From Rotaria macrura (Eukaryota; Rotifera; Eurotatoria; Philodinida; Philodinidae): DNA of 64,000 nucleotides. Numbering within the stretch: position 1 is the stretch's first letter; each line of letters starts with the position of its first letter. The notes beneath the pieces are model-generated. The model did not search any database and was not told the origin of the DNA. It worked only from the letters and a program-made list of their open reading frames with translations. Position numbers and translations under genes: made by a program. The stretch spans positions 1 to 64,000 of the forward strand of contig OENT01000770.1 in NCBI GenBank assembly GCA_900239685.1. Reading direction: 5' to 3'. Below are positions 49,291 through 63,459 of this stretch, piece after piece.

Positions 49291-49848
49291 TCATTTGCAG
49301 TGTTTTTCTGGCACCGGTAGATCGAACACGTTCCTTGGCACAACAGATGGACCGACAGAATAATTTCTGAAAACCGATATAAGAATACTATTGTCTAATA
49401 TTTCTACTGGTGTATTATCTTTGACAGAGGCAAGATAGCTCCATGTCCAAAATTGAACCGTCTTATTCCACATGTTACATTCTATGTGAGGTTCACTAAT
49501 CGATTTTGTCTTGCCAGCATAGGATAGTGTTTGCCATTCTGCTAACATGTCTGAATCGTTTTCATCACTTTTGGTACATCGCGGAGGATTCTCATCGTAG
49601 TAAATCAAATATCCCGTTTTTTCGGATCCGAAGTAGAATCCTTGTTCTGTCAGGCGACCTTCATTCGTTACATCGATCCGAAAGAGATCTGCAAAACGAT
49701 CGACATAATTTGTCGTCACTTCGATTTGCGGCGAACCTTCAGGCTTTCCTGCAGTTATAGTGAATTGCTGCGGATTGGGTGGCGTAGGACTTTGTGCGAC
49801 AACAAAAGCGTAAACCAGTGAAACGAGTATGAAACTCTTAACGACCAT
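49291..49848 (-). CDS. Secreted glycoprotein, possibly ependymin/LolA-like
   Basis: A single-exon frame of 185 aa. The first 19 residues (MVVKSFILVSLVYAFVVAQ) are a clear signal peptide. The mature part has three N-glycosylation sequons (NDS, NKT, NYS), a few cysteines (PPRCTK, HIECNMW, KHCK) and no membrane span, so it is predicted to be secreted. The pattern of a DLFRIDVTN strand, a GYLIYYDENPPRC hairpin with Cys and a C-terminal PVPEKHC is loosely like invertebrate ependymin- or LolA-like secreted proteins. This is a weak structural impression and I do not recognise the family. There is no intron, unlike most neighbours. Confidence 0.7.
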   Translation of the reverse strand: MVVKSFILVSLVYAFVVAQSPTPPNPQQFTITAGKPEGSPQIEVTTNYVDRFADLFRIDVTNEGRLTEQGFYFGSEKTGYLIYYDENPPRCTKSDENDSDMLAEWQTLSYAGKTKSISEPHIECNMWNKTVQFWTWSYLASVKDNTPVEILDNSILISVFRNYSVGPSVVPRNVFDLPVPEKHCK

Positions 49849-51394
49849 CTTGTTACCCGGTGAGATATATTACTTGTTCAAACTATCTAAAATGATTTTA
49901 ATTCACACGAAATCCAATCTTTTATAGAAATAATTCTGCTGTAATCATGATTGCAATGTAACATTATTCGATTCGCATCTTACGACGTCATTTTCAAGTA
50001 AATAAAAACAATTTCAGTTGCAATTTTTCTTTTGTTGTGAGCCAACGTTATCCGTGAGTCACAAACGTTATCACACCAAGTTTATTGAGAAGAACTAACA
50101 AGAAGCTAAATCTTATTTTCTAAAATGTCAGCTGATTTCGACTCTGAATGGCAACTAAAATTTAATATTCTATGGAAAGTTTAATCTAGTCAATTCAGTC
50201 CCATCTGAAGAACTATTTCAAATTCGACGCATCATTTATCGTTTAAAATAATTCTTTCACATCTTATCTGTCGAAATCAGCCACAGAAAATAAATGATAC
50301 TTGTGCAAGATCTTCATTGAACCGGCATGCTGAAAGAGTTGAAGATGATTTGCCACGTGTGTGTGTGTTGTCTCTTCGAAGCATCTAGATGCTTTAGAAA
50401 GGCACCAGAATGTTGATCAATGAAACATTGTTCGGTAGTTGCGGTAAAAGAACTTATCCATAGAGTATTATTCGACACTATTCTTAGAACAGACTTATTC
50501 GTTGCAAACCGTAACATTCATAAAAATAAGTAGGTAGCAGTTTCATACAGAAATGAACTTTGACTTTGAAATCATTTTCTTAGTGCAATAATCTGTCTTC
50601 TTTATAAATAGATCAGCATGTGAGCCTGCTTGGGGATGAATGCGGAGAAAACTGACATCCACGAGCACATCCTCGATAGAGTCAATAATCTGCCGAATCA
50701 GTTTTTGTATCTTGAACAGCCGTAATTTGTTTCTTTTATCCGTACTTTATTATGTGTTTGCCATCATATTGACACGTAGCCTCGATTATTCAATATTCTA
50801 TTTCTCCATTTTCTGTGATTTTCCATTATTATTCTAACGGATAGTTACACTTAGAAAGAGGTGGCTTCAAATGATTGAATAAATGGCTTGTGAGCGTTCA
50901 TATGTTATTCTACACTTCGGTAGTTGCAAGAACGTTAGTGTTGACTGTTGCTCGAAAATTCAAAGTTGATTAGCAAAATATTTCTATGACACTTGTAAAA
51001 CGATGATGTCAAGTAAATCCTTGACACGATTTGTTGATCTGTGTAGACTGTACTGATTCGGATGTTCACAAACGAACTCTATTGTTTCAATGTTTTCAGA
51101 AACGACGAAGTGGTGTGCTATTGCGCTTCAACGTCTTTCTGCATTGCAAAAGAACTATGGAAAAGCAGCTTGATGCGTGTTATCTGTGCATTGAACTTTA
51201 GATTCAATCGCTAAGATCTAGAGAGGAGTGAGTGACAAAAATCTCGATCTAAACTTGCAACGAGAACTTTTTTCGGAAGATCTATGAATTGTGTAAAAAT
51301 AAAGATTGAAATGTTGATGTTGTAAATCATTTTTGTGTCATTATATTGAATAATAAACTATCTAAATCTACAGATTGAATCTAACAAATAGCAT
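49849..51394. other. Intergenic, no gene seen
   Basis: Spacer between the secreted-protein gene's 5' end and the 3' end of WDHD1. Nothing supported. Confidence 0.5.
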
Positions 51395-54300
51395 TTATCG
51401 ATTACAAGCGAATTGTTGAAGACGATTTCGTTTGGTTTTCGTTGTTTCTTCGTCATTTGTTTCAGTTCCATCGATTTTTCTCTTTCCATTGGTTAAACAA
51501 TCGTCATTTTCAGTTGTTACTTCAACATTAACATCAGTCTAAAGCAATAAAAAGCTCTTTTACCTCACTTAAAGCAAACAAATCGGACACGAAACCTGAG
51601 CAGATGTTTTATTCGACGATGAAAGACGAGATTTACTAACTGAAGGTTTCCATTGGCTAAATTCGTCGTTGGTCGCTGCTTCATTCGTTTGATTAGCTGC
51701 TGGTTTCTTTTTTCGAAACGGATTATTAAATGGAGCATTTGTTGTTTCGACTTTGTTTCGCGTCGATTTGATTTCGTCGAATGTCGATGAAAACGAACTC
51801 GTTGACGGGGCCGGCATTGACGTCGACGGCGAACTCGAAGAAGCATTCGATGAAATTTTACTTGCTTGTTTTTCTTTCAGTTCTTCAACCTTCTTTTGCT
51901 CAATTAATTCATCGATTATCTTTTGTGCCAATGTTAATTTGCCTGATTTAGTTGCGTATTTAGTCGCTAGTTGAAGAGATATGGAATCCATTAGTTGACA
52001 AATTTCAAAAGCACGATATTCACGATTTGATTTACACGAGAGCTAAACGAACAACAATGAGAAACAAAGTTCATCTGCTAAATAATTCCATCGTTGCCAA
52101 ACTTACAGCAAACATTTTAATTAGACATTGCCGTTCGTCGTTTAAATACTCGTCATCATCTGTTGTATGATTAAACAGCTTCATTTTAAGATAATCACTC
52201 TAAGCATGACAAAACAGAACGAAGACTCGAATGAATTCAAACGAAAACCAATAAACAAAATGTCTAACTTCAAGTTGACTTTTTTCTGTGTCGATTTCAT
52301 ATAAACTCAATGGAAGAGAAACTATTGAAACAATCGGCCATGGAACAAGTTCAGGATATGATTGACCGCGAAGTTCAATGACACGAATTTGAAATTTTCC
52401 ACCGAAATCGTTTATTCCCAATAGCCAGTAATTCGTTAAATTACCCTTTTCAGCCTAGACAATAGATGAAAGCAACGAAACTTTCCTTCTTCTTCTCTCT
52501 GTCGGAAAACGACGAACTTCTTGTTTAAGATTTGAAATTAACACTGGTTCGAGTTCATTGGCTTTTGTTCGTCGAAGCATCGTTAAAAAACCAGATTTCT
52601 CCAAATAGAAACATTTTCCACTATCGGAAAACCTAAAACGAAAACGTTTGAGGAAACGAAAGGGCAAAGAGAAAAACGAAACCCAATCCAAATCAATTTT
52701 GTTTTTGGAGTCAATGGTAACGGACCAGTTAAATATTGATCATCGTCAAAATCGATGTAAACGTACGACAAGGCCTGTTCTTTCGGAAGACCTTAAAGAA
52801 AGTAACGGTTCATTTTTTCCTACTAATCAAAGCCGAACTGAGTCAACCTTGTGTCGAATGATGAATGATCCATAAATGGTTCTGATAGGTCGATACGGAA
52901 ACAATTGGACCTTGAAGACGAATTATTCGCTGTTGAATGCCCGATAACGTGAATAGACGCAATAATCTTTGGCATGTTCCAATGACAATTAGATCTTCAC
53001 ATAAATTAACTGTTTCTATTTTATCATTATTCTCCATAGTGATTGTCCATTGACGCATATTCGAATCCCACGATTGATATAAAATGCATAAGAATTTACC
53101 CGTTTGACATGAGCCAAGAACGATGGCTTGTAAGGATAGATCACCGATGGTGTACTTGTCGGTTTTATTATCGATTGTTATCGCATGATGATATGAAACA
53201 TCATGAAATGATATTTGAACTTGTTCGTTGTAACATGTTATTGCACCAATATTATTCCACATTAAATAACGACTTTCAAGATATTTAGATGTTGCCGTTG
53301 ACTGGAAGCACTCCTGCAACTCGACGCTTTTTGTTTCAACTAGCATTGACGACGCTCGCTCGAACCATGCTGGAATTATTTCTTTGTCTTCTTTGTTGTC
53401 TTTCGTCTCGTCGTCATCGTTCGATACCGACTCGGATTCTTCTACAAGAAAAACATTGTTTTACGCTTTTCTAAGGATAGAATAATTTTTCCGACCTACC
53501 CTCATCGCCACTCATCGTCATTAATTTATCGAGGTCATTTTCTTCCTACAAATCAAATCAAATATTTATAGAAGAAACAAACGTCGCATACTTTTCCCGA
53601 TGATGCTATTGTCGGTTTTGATGTATATTCAGATAGATCAACGTGAGCATATTCACCCTGAAATGAATAGAGATTTAAAGAAAAATCATTTTCAATTAGC
53701 GTGTATGAATTCGTGAATCAGTTAGTGATCGGCAAAAAGGAATTTCTCAATAGATCATCCATGGAAATTATTTCATGAAGACAATTTTAAAACAGTAGAA
53801 ATCAATCGAAAAACCGTAACTTTTCAAAGTCGAACGCCGTTTTCAAGAAATAAATTGTTAAGTTCTAGAAAAAGTATAATAAAAGCATTGATACAAAACT
53901 TCACTGCTTTCCCCTTGGCTTAACCATCGTGATTAATCATAGCGGGTTAAGTAATCTATGGGCAACTGGTTGTCAGAAGATACTGCAGATGTTTTTAACA
54001 ATCCGTAAAATTTTCTGTTCTACTTCTTATGTTTGAAAAGTATCTTTGATCATCGTCATCGCTAAGCAAGATGTTCGACAGTCTTATGGAACCTTTTCGT
54101 AAATTTTCCATTGAACCACTCTAGTGAAATGTGGCGCTGCAAATAAAATATCCTCATGGAATGTACACCTAGTTTTAACCAGTCAAAATATTCTAACAAC
54201 ACATAGACAAGCTTAAGAATTGTTGAAAACAACGGAAATACCGAGTTCGTTCCGATCTGTTACTTGATGCAAATTACAGCTTCAACTGAGTTTTCATACG

Positions 54301-56514
54301 ATGAAAAATGAATGAGTGAAGTTATTTCTCAGAGGAAACTTCTTTTACATGAATTGAGTAAATTGGAGGTTTTAGTCTGTTAAGATCTGATGTTTCTTCT
54401 AGGAAACATTTTGTATAGCAATTAGGAGAAAAGAAATCGATATTTTTCTTATTATAAAATAAGTTTATTGCCATTGCAGAACGTCTGCTTTCAGCGGTCA
54501 TTCATTTCTGGTCGTTGAAACAATATGCCTCGACTAGGAAGAGTTGAATATTATTCGTCGAAAAGTAAATTATGTCACAAGGACATTGATTTTTGTATGA
54601 TCGTATAAATAGTGAAATGCGGTTCAAGGAAAATGTACTCATGTCATTCTGTTCCGTTCGACATTGCTCGATTAGCTTTACGATTAGGATTATATGTTAG
54701 AGTCAGGCAAAATCGTGTGCCAGTAATCGTATAGGGTTCTTCGCAGTCGTTAAACTCTTCTACATTCAATGCCATTGCCATTCTAATAACGTTGTCTCTC
54801 ATCAAATTCAATGTTTAAATCTGTCTATCTCGTACCACGAAACAATATACTCACAGAAATACATTTACAGATTGTTCGATTTGAAGTTTCAAATCCTAAA
54901 CAAGAGAGTTGCAAATTCATTCCTCTATTCATTACAAAGAGTCATCTAATATTGAAAAAAAATGAACGTCAAACTCTAGACACTCAATCATGTTCTTGAT
55001 CATTTCGCTAATTCATCTCGTGAATAGCTAAACCGACAAATTTTCTATCGATTCTTATATTGAGACTAAAAATGAGAACTCAAATTTAGATTGTTCTTGA
55101 CAGTGATGGTTTATGTCTGAAGAAGCTCTCCGTTAAATAAAACTGAAACTCACAGCCATCGTCGAACAAGTAAATCGATTGGCTTGGCTTGGACTCCATG
55201 CTAATGAACACACAGCATCTTTTGACGAATATCTTAATAGAAACAAGTCGTTGGTTTTCTCGTGTGAAATAAATAAAAAATGTAAATGACATCTGCCATT
55301 CTTACGTCATGCAAATATCAAACGTTAGACGATTAACGATGGATAATTGACCGTTAACATAAGCGACGATAAATAATGTTCGACACGGTGAGAAACTTAT
55401 CAAATTAATCACCTGGAACAGAGCAAAGAGTTAGTTTTATTTTTGAGATCGAAAAGAAAACTAAACGAACTTGATCAGTTGAATCGTTTTCATAGGTTTT
55501 TTTTCTTGTCCACTTGTCAATGTCGTAAAAGTGAATTGTGTTTTTAACTGGAACGGCCAGTAACTATGTAAATTTATCGAAAGCAACATCGTCATTTACA
55601 GTAAAGAAGAAAAAACCGACTTGATCGTTTTTATCCCAGTCGACCTTGACCAAAGATGAAGCCGTTCTAAATGAATTCGATTCGATCAAATAAAAACTAA
55701 AATTATTCGTGAAAAACTTTACTCGATATCGTTCGATTTACTAACAACGTTGATTTGTTTTATTAAGTTTTGTTTATCAATATTGAATATTCGAACAGAA
55801 CCATCGCAACAAGAGGTCGACTGAAATAAATTTTATGTTATTTAAAATAAAACAAAAAGGCCTGCGTTTTTCCTATGTTACAAGAAATCGTTTATCTTCG
55901 TGAACGCTCAGTGAAAGTATAGGGGCTTGATGTCCATCAAAGTATTTCAATTTATTTGAATCATCATTTAAATTGATCATCACTACTTTAAAATCTCTAA
56001 AAAGAATTCATTGCATTCAATAATTGACACAATCCTAAATCGTTCGATTGAAACTATTTACTTTGTTCCGACGAAAAGTAAAGAGTTCGATAAGCAGAGC
56101 GTCGATACCGGTTGAGTGAAATGAGCAAGACTCGGAAGCGAATCCCCGTGAGGATAGGACCGTACTTCAAGTTCATTTCGATTCGTTCCGATGAATATGT
56201 GATATTCCTAAACAGAGGTTTTTCTTTCTTCAAGGCAAATGATTCTTTGCTGCTCGAAATAGACTTACATGAACAGCTAAACAGAAACATTGATCAGCAC
56301 AACGAATATGTTCTGTTTCGTCCGTTTTTGTGTCGAATACATGAATATCACCATCTTGTCCACATGTGACGAAGTGACTAAAACATTAATCGAATTCTAT
56401 CTTTGGCATCTTTTTCTCGAAACAAATGTAAAAAGTTCAAGCAAACCTTCCGTCTTTGGTGTAGCAAACGTCAGTTAGACCGGCTATGGAATGAGCCGAA
56501 ACGACAGATAACAT
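51395..56514 (-). CDS. WDHD1: WDHD1 / AND-1 / Ctf4 replication-fork hub protein
   Basis: Eighteen exons, all phases closed, 893 aa: 56514-56447, 56377-56269, 56207-56062, 55996-55882, 55820-55723, 55666-55600, 55563-55471, 55412-55306, 55232-55154, 53657-53592, 53545-53500, 53441-52848, 52791-52683, 52632-52518, 52454-52269, 52199-52107, 52042-51596 and 51538-51395. Exons 1-9 encode the N-terminal WD40 propeller (GHQAPILSLSVHEDKRFL; SSKDAVCSLAWSPSQANRF). After an acidic linker, exons 12-15 encode the SepB/Ctf4 trimerisation propeller (SRYLMWNNIGAITCYNEQ). Exons 16-17 encode the helical part (LATKYATKSGKLTLAQKI). The tail has basic KRKIDGT and KTKRNR, a likely nuclear signal. The protein joins CMG helicase to DNA polymerase alpha in the nucleus. 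It lacks the HMG box of vertebrate AND-1. Introns range from 36 nt to 1.5 kb. Confidence 0.94.
53658..55153 (-). other. 1.5-kb intron 9 of WDHD1
   Basis: Phase-0 intron (donor GTGAGTTTC after 55154, acceptor TTTCATTTCAG before 53657) separating the WD40 propeller exons from the linker. It is far longer than the other introns of the gene. No gene or clear transposon was found inside. Confidence 0.7.
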
Positions 56515-59500
56515 TTTGTTTTTCGAATAATTATTTTAGCTAGAAACAAAATAGAAGAGTCAACTATGAATATTCATGAGGACATCTACTGATTCTAGTT
56601 CTTCATTAAACAAGAAAATGTAGCACGACGAAAACAAAACAAAACGAATGAATGATGTGGAATCTTTTCTCTTTGTTATCGATTAGTCATTTATTCGTTC
56701 ACTATGACGTCATTCGACGGTGTGTTGCTTCCTTCCTTCATAATGCATATCATATCGATAGAATAACGTTCCAGAACTTAGCCCGGCGTATTGACTCATT
56801 AACTTCTAATCAACGATATTAAAGACTGATCCTTTTGCTGATGGTTTCATTAGAATTTTCATCTCTCTTGTTGATCGAATAAATAAGATAAGTTAATGAA
56901 AAAGATTGTTTCTGTTTTTCTTTCCGAATGGGCAAATAATTCTGTATTCAAACAAGAAATCGATTTTATTTCGTTTGAAATCTTTTCTGTCAAACTTGAA
57001 ATTCGAATTCATTTGAAATTTGACATTATTTATCAAGATCATTCGATTGAATTATGCATATAAATTTCAATATTAATTACCAGTTCGAAGTTAATTTGAT
57101 TCCGATCTTGCATAAGATATTCGGCATAAATTTTCTCATACATGGTTTTCATTGTCTAGCTCCTTTGACGAATCGACAACAGCATAAATAGATCTTACTG
57201 AAGGATTTTGCTCATTAGTTCAGAATTCATTCTATGACGTTATTCCATTTGTTCTTTGCTCAATGATTTAGAATAACTTATATTTCATTTAAATAACAAA
57301 CTCCAATTAGATTCTTTCGAGTGATCAACGAGCAATGAATCCTGATACGTTTAGACAGTGCGCCTTGCTGGAATTGATATTTAATATGACTTCAACATCG
57401 TCCTTTCACACATCACAAATCTGGATTCCAGGTTCTCTTTGCTACGACCGTAATCAGGAATATGAGTTGTTCATTATCGCAGATATACAAAACAGAAAAT
57501 ATTTTACTTATCTTTTATTGAAAATGTTAATTTTAAAGGAATTCAATAATATGAATGCAGGCGAACAATCTTAATGAGTGTATTATCAAACACGGTGAAA
57601 TTTTATTTTCGAACAAGTCATCTTACAGACTAAGTGAATTCTCAGCAAAGACGTATCGATATGGAATCAGTGCCTATATCTTAAAAGTCGGATCACTTCT
57701 AGCGGTTAACCGATGTGGTTTCATCCGTTTTTATTACATGGGCACTTTCTTTTAAACGTGACAGACGAAGTTCGGTACGTATTAAATGATTAACACTAGA
57801 TGAGTTTTTCTGAAAGGAAAGTCTCTTAACATATTCGTCACACAATTTATATCTAAATTCATATTGGTGTTTCTCAATGACGACTGAAATAAAGGACTGC
57901 TCGCCTGTGAACGAATCTTCGAGCATATTTATTGCATCCCATTTATGCCTTATTTTAATCTAATTATTTTGCGAATAGGATAAGTTTCGTATAATTTCAA
58001 CGACCATTTTCGGCAAAATTCAGCTTCATTTAAATAAATTCCTCCGACCTATGAAAAACCCCAAGATGTAAATCTGGATCTTCGCTCACATCTTCATCTA
58101 ACGTCTACATTTACATTTATTCCAACGCTCCGATTAGAAAAACATTCTTTCGGTGAAAGTAGATAAAAGAATATGTGAATCGCTAAGCTCGATAATAGGG
58201 AAGGAAAAAGCCAACCGCGTGTGAACACTGCTAATAAAAGGAAATATTCCTTTCTTATATAACCTTTTCAATCATATCCATAAATTACTAAAATTGGAGA
58301 AGCCGATTGTTCTAAAATAGTATGCATTCATCGGTTCTTATCGAGAGCAGATCACAAAACAAAAAAAGAATTATTCACTTTTTACTGCTATGTTGAGTCA
58401 CATCATAATCTACTGTCAGGCAGTTGCATATGCGACTCATTCTCAAATTTCTTGAGTTGAATTTGAAAAGAAAATGCATTATATTCTTCAACTGATGTAT
58501 TCTTCAACCAGCATCAGTCGTCTCACTATTTTCGATACTTTAGGCCCAAAATCCCTTAACGAATCCCAGGCGGATTTATGAGGGATTGCAGGTATATATT
58601 CAAAGTTCTCTTTTGTGTTTGTATGAAATTGTAAAACAAAATCACGTTTCAACAGAAATATTGTTTATTTTTAAAATGAACCTCTTTGTAAGTGATGCAT
58701 TCCATTGACACTTCTACCTGAGTCCTGCCACCAATAACTGCTCGTTTGGGCATGATTTAATATACAATTGACAAGTCTCATCCGTTGTAACGAAGCCTGC
58801 TGAAAAGATTAGAGAGAGAGAAGATCGTTTAGTCAAAAACGATAACAGTCTTCGGAGAAATACATTTTAGCTCCAGAAATAAATGTTCGAAAATTATCAG
58901 GAATAAGTAGATTTTAAGGAATTTAGTCAGAAATCTCGTTACTCATCATTGAATACCGCTCAATTTTCTGAAGACTCTAGTGTCTTTCTAAAAAAGCAAA
59001 ATAGCAAGAGAAATAAGTGAGTACATATAATATTGCACTGTCACACGTGTGCTAATTACAAGTCGCTTTAACAATCAATCCCTTAATAATCTATAGGGAT
59101 GCCCATAGTTAACTCCCTTGTAAATCCCTGGGGATTCTCGCCCTCGGAATTCAGTTCTTCAAACATTCCAAATATTCCAGTGATGGTGTGGGCACGGATC
59201 TCCATTTGGTTGCGTACAGTTGAAAAGAGTATGGTTATCTGCACCCACACCCCTCCGTTTTCTCATAGGTTATTTATTACACGTATATAACATAGCTTTC
59301 ACATTACGGTGTTCTGCTGCATTTCTCTGTTCGCTTGTTTGATTCAATAGAACAATCTGAAAACATATTCAAATGTTGAAGAGGGTTATCACAGTTATAT
59401 GACAAAAAGAATGCTAAAGGAGTTCTCTGTTATTTAATTATTTTGCCAAGTATCGACGCTATATTTCTTGCTAGACCAAAGAATCGATTGTAAATATATA

Positions 59501-61479
59501 GAAACTTGATTCTAAAATTTAAAAAAAAGATGTGCCAATTATATCAGAACAGAGTCTCAAATTCAACAAAACTTGATAAGTTACTGGTTAAAATTCAACT
59601 TCATCATAAATTGAATCTACAGTTGAAAGATATGCATTAGAGTAAACGATTAGTATTTTAATCGAAGCGTTTAGCATGTTAATATTTCTTTGTAACTTTG
59701 CATTTCGACCGAGAGATCGACATAGGACTGTTTAAGCTTGAAATAGAAGTATTTGACTTTTGTTTTGTTTCATCATATGCTGATATTTGGTTTTTCTTAG
59801 TTTTGTCATTAATCATAGATGAAGTTTTGTTCGACTGTTTTCTCTTGATCTTGTGGTTTATTCGACTAACGGGATGACCAGTTTTGTTTTGGTTGAATTA
59901 TCAGCAACGGGCCTTATTTTAAAATTCTAGAACATTAGACCGAACATATATGAAATGATTTGATATTAGTACAGAAGGAATTTTAGAATTTTAGCATGGC
60001 GAAATTTCAGTATAAGAAGGATATTAGAATCAATAGACGCTTCAAAGAAATTGTTTTGAAGAAATAGAATCTTTGTCTGGATAGATATTTTGAGGAACGG
60101 AAGTAATGAAAATTGCAAAACCTACGACGAAGATGAACAATACGAACTGCTAGACACAGTACATGATTCACTAAACCAATCAGTCAGAGTTCATCTATTA
60201 TTTAAGTTTGCAAATGCGACTGGTGTCGAATACACGGGATACGAGTAATCAGACAGGCAACGAATATTTTAACTGTTACAGCTAGTGGATGTGTCGGGTA
60301 TGAGTGAGTAAGACCCACACCGATAACAGTGCCTATACACGTTCTCACCCAAACTCACACTGCTCGTGACTATAACAAGCATGAATCATTTTCGAAATCA
60401 CCCACCCGTAACCGTCTGATTTTAGCTATATGTGATGTTCAATCACAGATCCAATACCCGCAAACATCTATTCCGGTCGATAATCAAACTATTTTGTTTT
60501 CCCCCTATCTTTCTTATAAAACTCTAAAGTAACCTTAAATGTAAATCGCCCACGTTCTCTTAGTTCATCCGACATTTCGTTTATTCTGCAATTTTATATG
60601 TAGTCTGACACCATCTGTTATAAAATTCTGTTTATTCTAATACTCTAGATCTAGAGCTACAATTACTCTAAAATTCCATACATACTAGTATGAAATTATT
60701 TCGCATACATTTATTGTAAAATAATAGAATTTTAGATTAGGGCCACGTCTCGAAAGTTTGAACGAAAAAAAAGTCAAATGAAGCATATTGGTTTGGAAAG
60801 TGGTCTAAACGTGTTGTTGAAAATCTGTCTAGAAGGAAGCGCTTTGTTATCAACGTTAAAAATAACATCTAGTAATAAGAGCGAAAAACATAAGTCAAAG
60901 ATGAGTTACTCTATTTCATAAGATTCTTTCGAAAATTCTTCAGCATAGGTGAGTGGAATAGATGTTGTTTAATTTGTTGCCCAAATTCATGAATTCTTCA
61001 TGAATTTCAATAATTTCATTTTCTGAATTATGACTACGATCCATGAATTATTTTAATTAGTTTAATATTTCGAGCTATATGCATTTCATCGGAAGAAAAC
61101 ATCAAGCGTATACGTACAATCTTTAGTAGTAGTTTTTATATTATTTAATGTGAAAATATACTCATCTGCTATTAGCAAAGGTTTTTGACTTTTTCAAATA
61201 ATAAATGAAAAATCTGCTGATTTCGGTTTGTTTCTTCTGTTGAAGGTGCAGCAGTTACATTCATAACAGTAGGACTTCAGTTGGACATTTCCCAAAAGCA
61301 CATATGGACATCAAGTCATCAATCAGCAACTCACGTTTTTAACATCATCGCAACTGAATCCTGTATGATATGAATGAGTGACACGTGTCTCACATTTTAA
61401 AATCGAATTTGAGCCCTAAGGATGAAAACTCTCAAGTATTTTGCTTGTGTTCACAAATGTCCACATTAGGCATAGCCGG
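56515..61479. other. Gene-poor 5 kb
   Basis: Upstream region of WDHD1 followed by AT-rich DNA. Frames such as 57335-57574 (plus) and 57699-57926 (minus) lack support. CACCCACACCCCT at 59242 and ACCCACACC near 60311 resemble CCCACA-type tracts. No gene is called. Confidence 0.45.
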
Positions 61480-61800
61480 GAGAATCTCATTCCGATAAGC
61501 GGGTGCGATCGGAATCTAATGAGAATCTGATCGGATTGTATGAGTTTGTTTTATAAAACCGACGAAATCCTATCGGAATCCAGAAAGGGGAATTTTTTTC
61601 GGATCCTAATGTTAGATTTTATGGGAGCCTACTGCAGGAATTTCATGGAGTCTCAAATGAGCTTTTGAACAACCTCTAGTAATGCCACCAGGTACCAATT
61701 AGCACCTAATTAAGACAGTAGCGCTCATCTGACAGATCTATTTTTAAATTCGACTCCTGAAATCCGATCGGATCGATTCACCTACGATAGGACTCACAAA
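61480..61800 (+). mobile_element. GATCGGAT-rich dispersed repeat, copy B
   Basis: This copy has CCGGGAGAATCTCATTCCG, GATCGGAATC, CCGACGAAATCCTATCGG, TTCGGATCCTAATGTTAG and ATTTTATGGGAGCCTACT in the same order as the reverse strand of the repeat at 5738-6045. It ends near AAATCCGATCGGATCGATTC. The ends are approximate. Nothing is encoded. Confidence 0.6.
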
Positions 61801-63459
61801 AAGAACCAACAATAATTGCATGAGTGACTATTGTGCTCGATTTCGGTCACATCTTGTGAAAAACAGTGTAAAAACTCCAAAATATTCATATAATTTTGAT
61901 GCTCTGAGAAGAATCTTCATATCCCATGTAACAACAAAACCAACAAATCTGATTTTAATCGATTTTCACTCAGATAACGTTGTCGTTTTTTTCACATGAG
62001 ATGGACACAAGAGGAATATTAAGTTGAATACAGTGGTCTGATACTCAATGGCTATTTAGACTCGATAATGGTATTATGTTGCTGAGCTCCTGTCTTCCTA
62101 GTAATTTAGGTATAGGCTTTTTCTTCGAGCTAAATTATACTCAGTCATATCAGATAGTATGTGAAGTGCTATAAAAACATGTTATTGTCAAAGATATTAA
62201 AATCATAAGGTGAGCAGTCTGTGAATGTCAGATGTCTGACTGACGGTGAGTGCTTAGAACTGGAATGATTTGTACTCAATCTGAGATTAGTAATCTGAAC
62301 GAATTTATTTGCGTTGTATATGGATGGGTGATGAGAGGGTAGAAAATGATATTAATTCAGTGTTGAATGAAATGAGGTTCATTGTTGTCTTGCTTAGCGA
62401 AAAAGACAAATCTAGATATGATTAACAGCGAGATTCTGAAAGGATCATAAGCGCTTCAAACATTTATTGTTTTCATATAGTTTGATAAAATTTTATATGA
62501 TTATTAGAAACCCCTGGTGATAACTTCAATTGGGCGTCTATAACATGTTGAAATTATAGTGTGATGTTTTGAAAAAATTTAAAGATTGAACGAAAAGATT
62601 TTTGAGTCGTTTTAATTTCAGAGTACATGTCTTCACAATCTCCTATTCTAAAGTCTATATACGATCGCTCAATGTTAAGTATTCTTTATTATGAGTTTAC
62701 TAATAGAAAGCAGAACCTAGAGAAGAATACCTGAATACTCACAAAAGAACTATTCAATGAATGTGCCTCTTTTAACTTTATCGACTCTGTAAATAGAATA
62801 GTAAAACAGCATGGCAATCATATTTTTAAGAAACACTCACAGCTTCAGATGTCCAAATTTTCAATAGTCTCCGAAGATGAATGTAGATCGGATAAATATT
62901 TCCGATTAACAAATATGAGGAGACTGAATTCTGATTGTTTTTGAATCTCTGTTTTGAGAGTCATTGAGGATGTGAGTAAAATGTGGCTGAGATAGAGCGA
63001 AGAAGTAGCAATTGAATTCGTTATTCTTTTCTGTTGTAACAATGAACATTAGCTCTTGTCCTGAAATGTTATCGATAGAACAAGTATGATAGTGCTCTAA
63101 CGTATTCATTGAAAAATTAGCGTAATTCCATTAAGTTTGAGAATTAACAAAATGCAATACATGAACTGTCGTTATTTAATGAGCCATGTCAAATTAAAAT
63201 TTCTTCATCAAGATTAACGAATATTCGAACCAACGCTTTGTGAAAGGGATTGTTTTTTACATGGTTTAAAATTTGTCTTTATGCATCTTAAATTGGACAG
63301 GACACATGTTGATATTCAATGGAGTATGTAAAATATTTGATTTTCTTCGAGTTTAATATGAAGATTATTTTCGAACGTGCACAATTGTATTTTATATTCG
63401 ATTTATTATAAAACACATTCAAAAAAGAAAAAAATCTTGTTTAAAAAAAGAAAAAAAAT
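61801..63459. other. Intergenic, no gene seen
   Basis: AT-rich spacer. The two overlapping minus frames at 62845-63109 have no recognisable product. AATAAA on the minus strand (63412-63417) probably serves the claudin-like gene. Confidence 0.5.
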
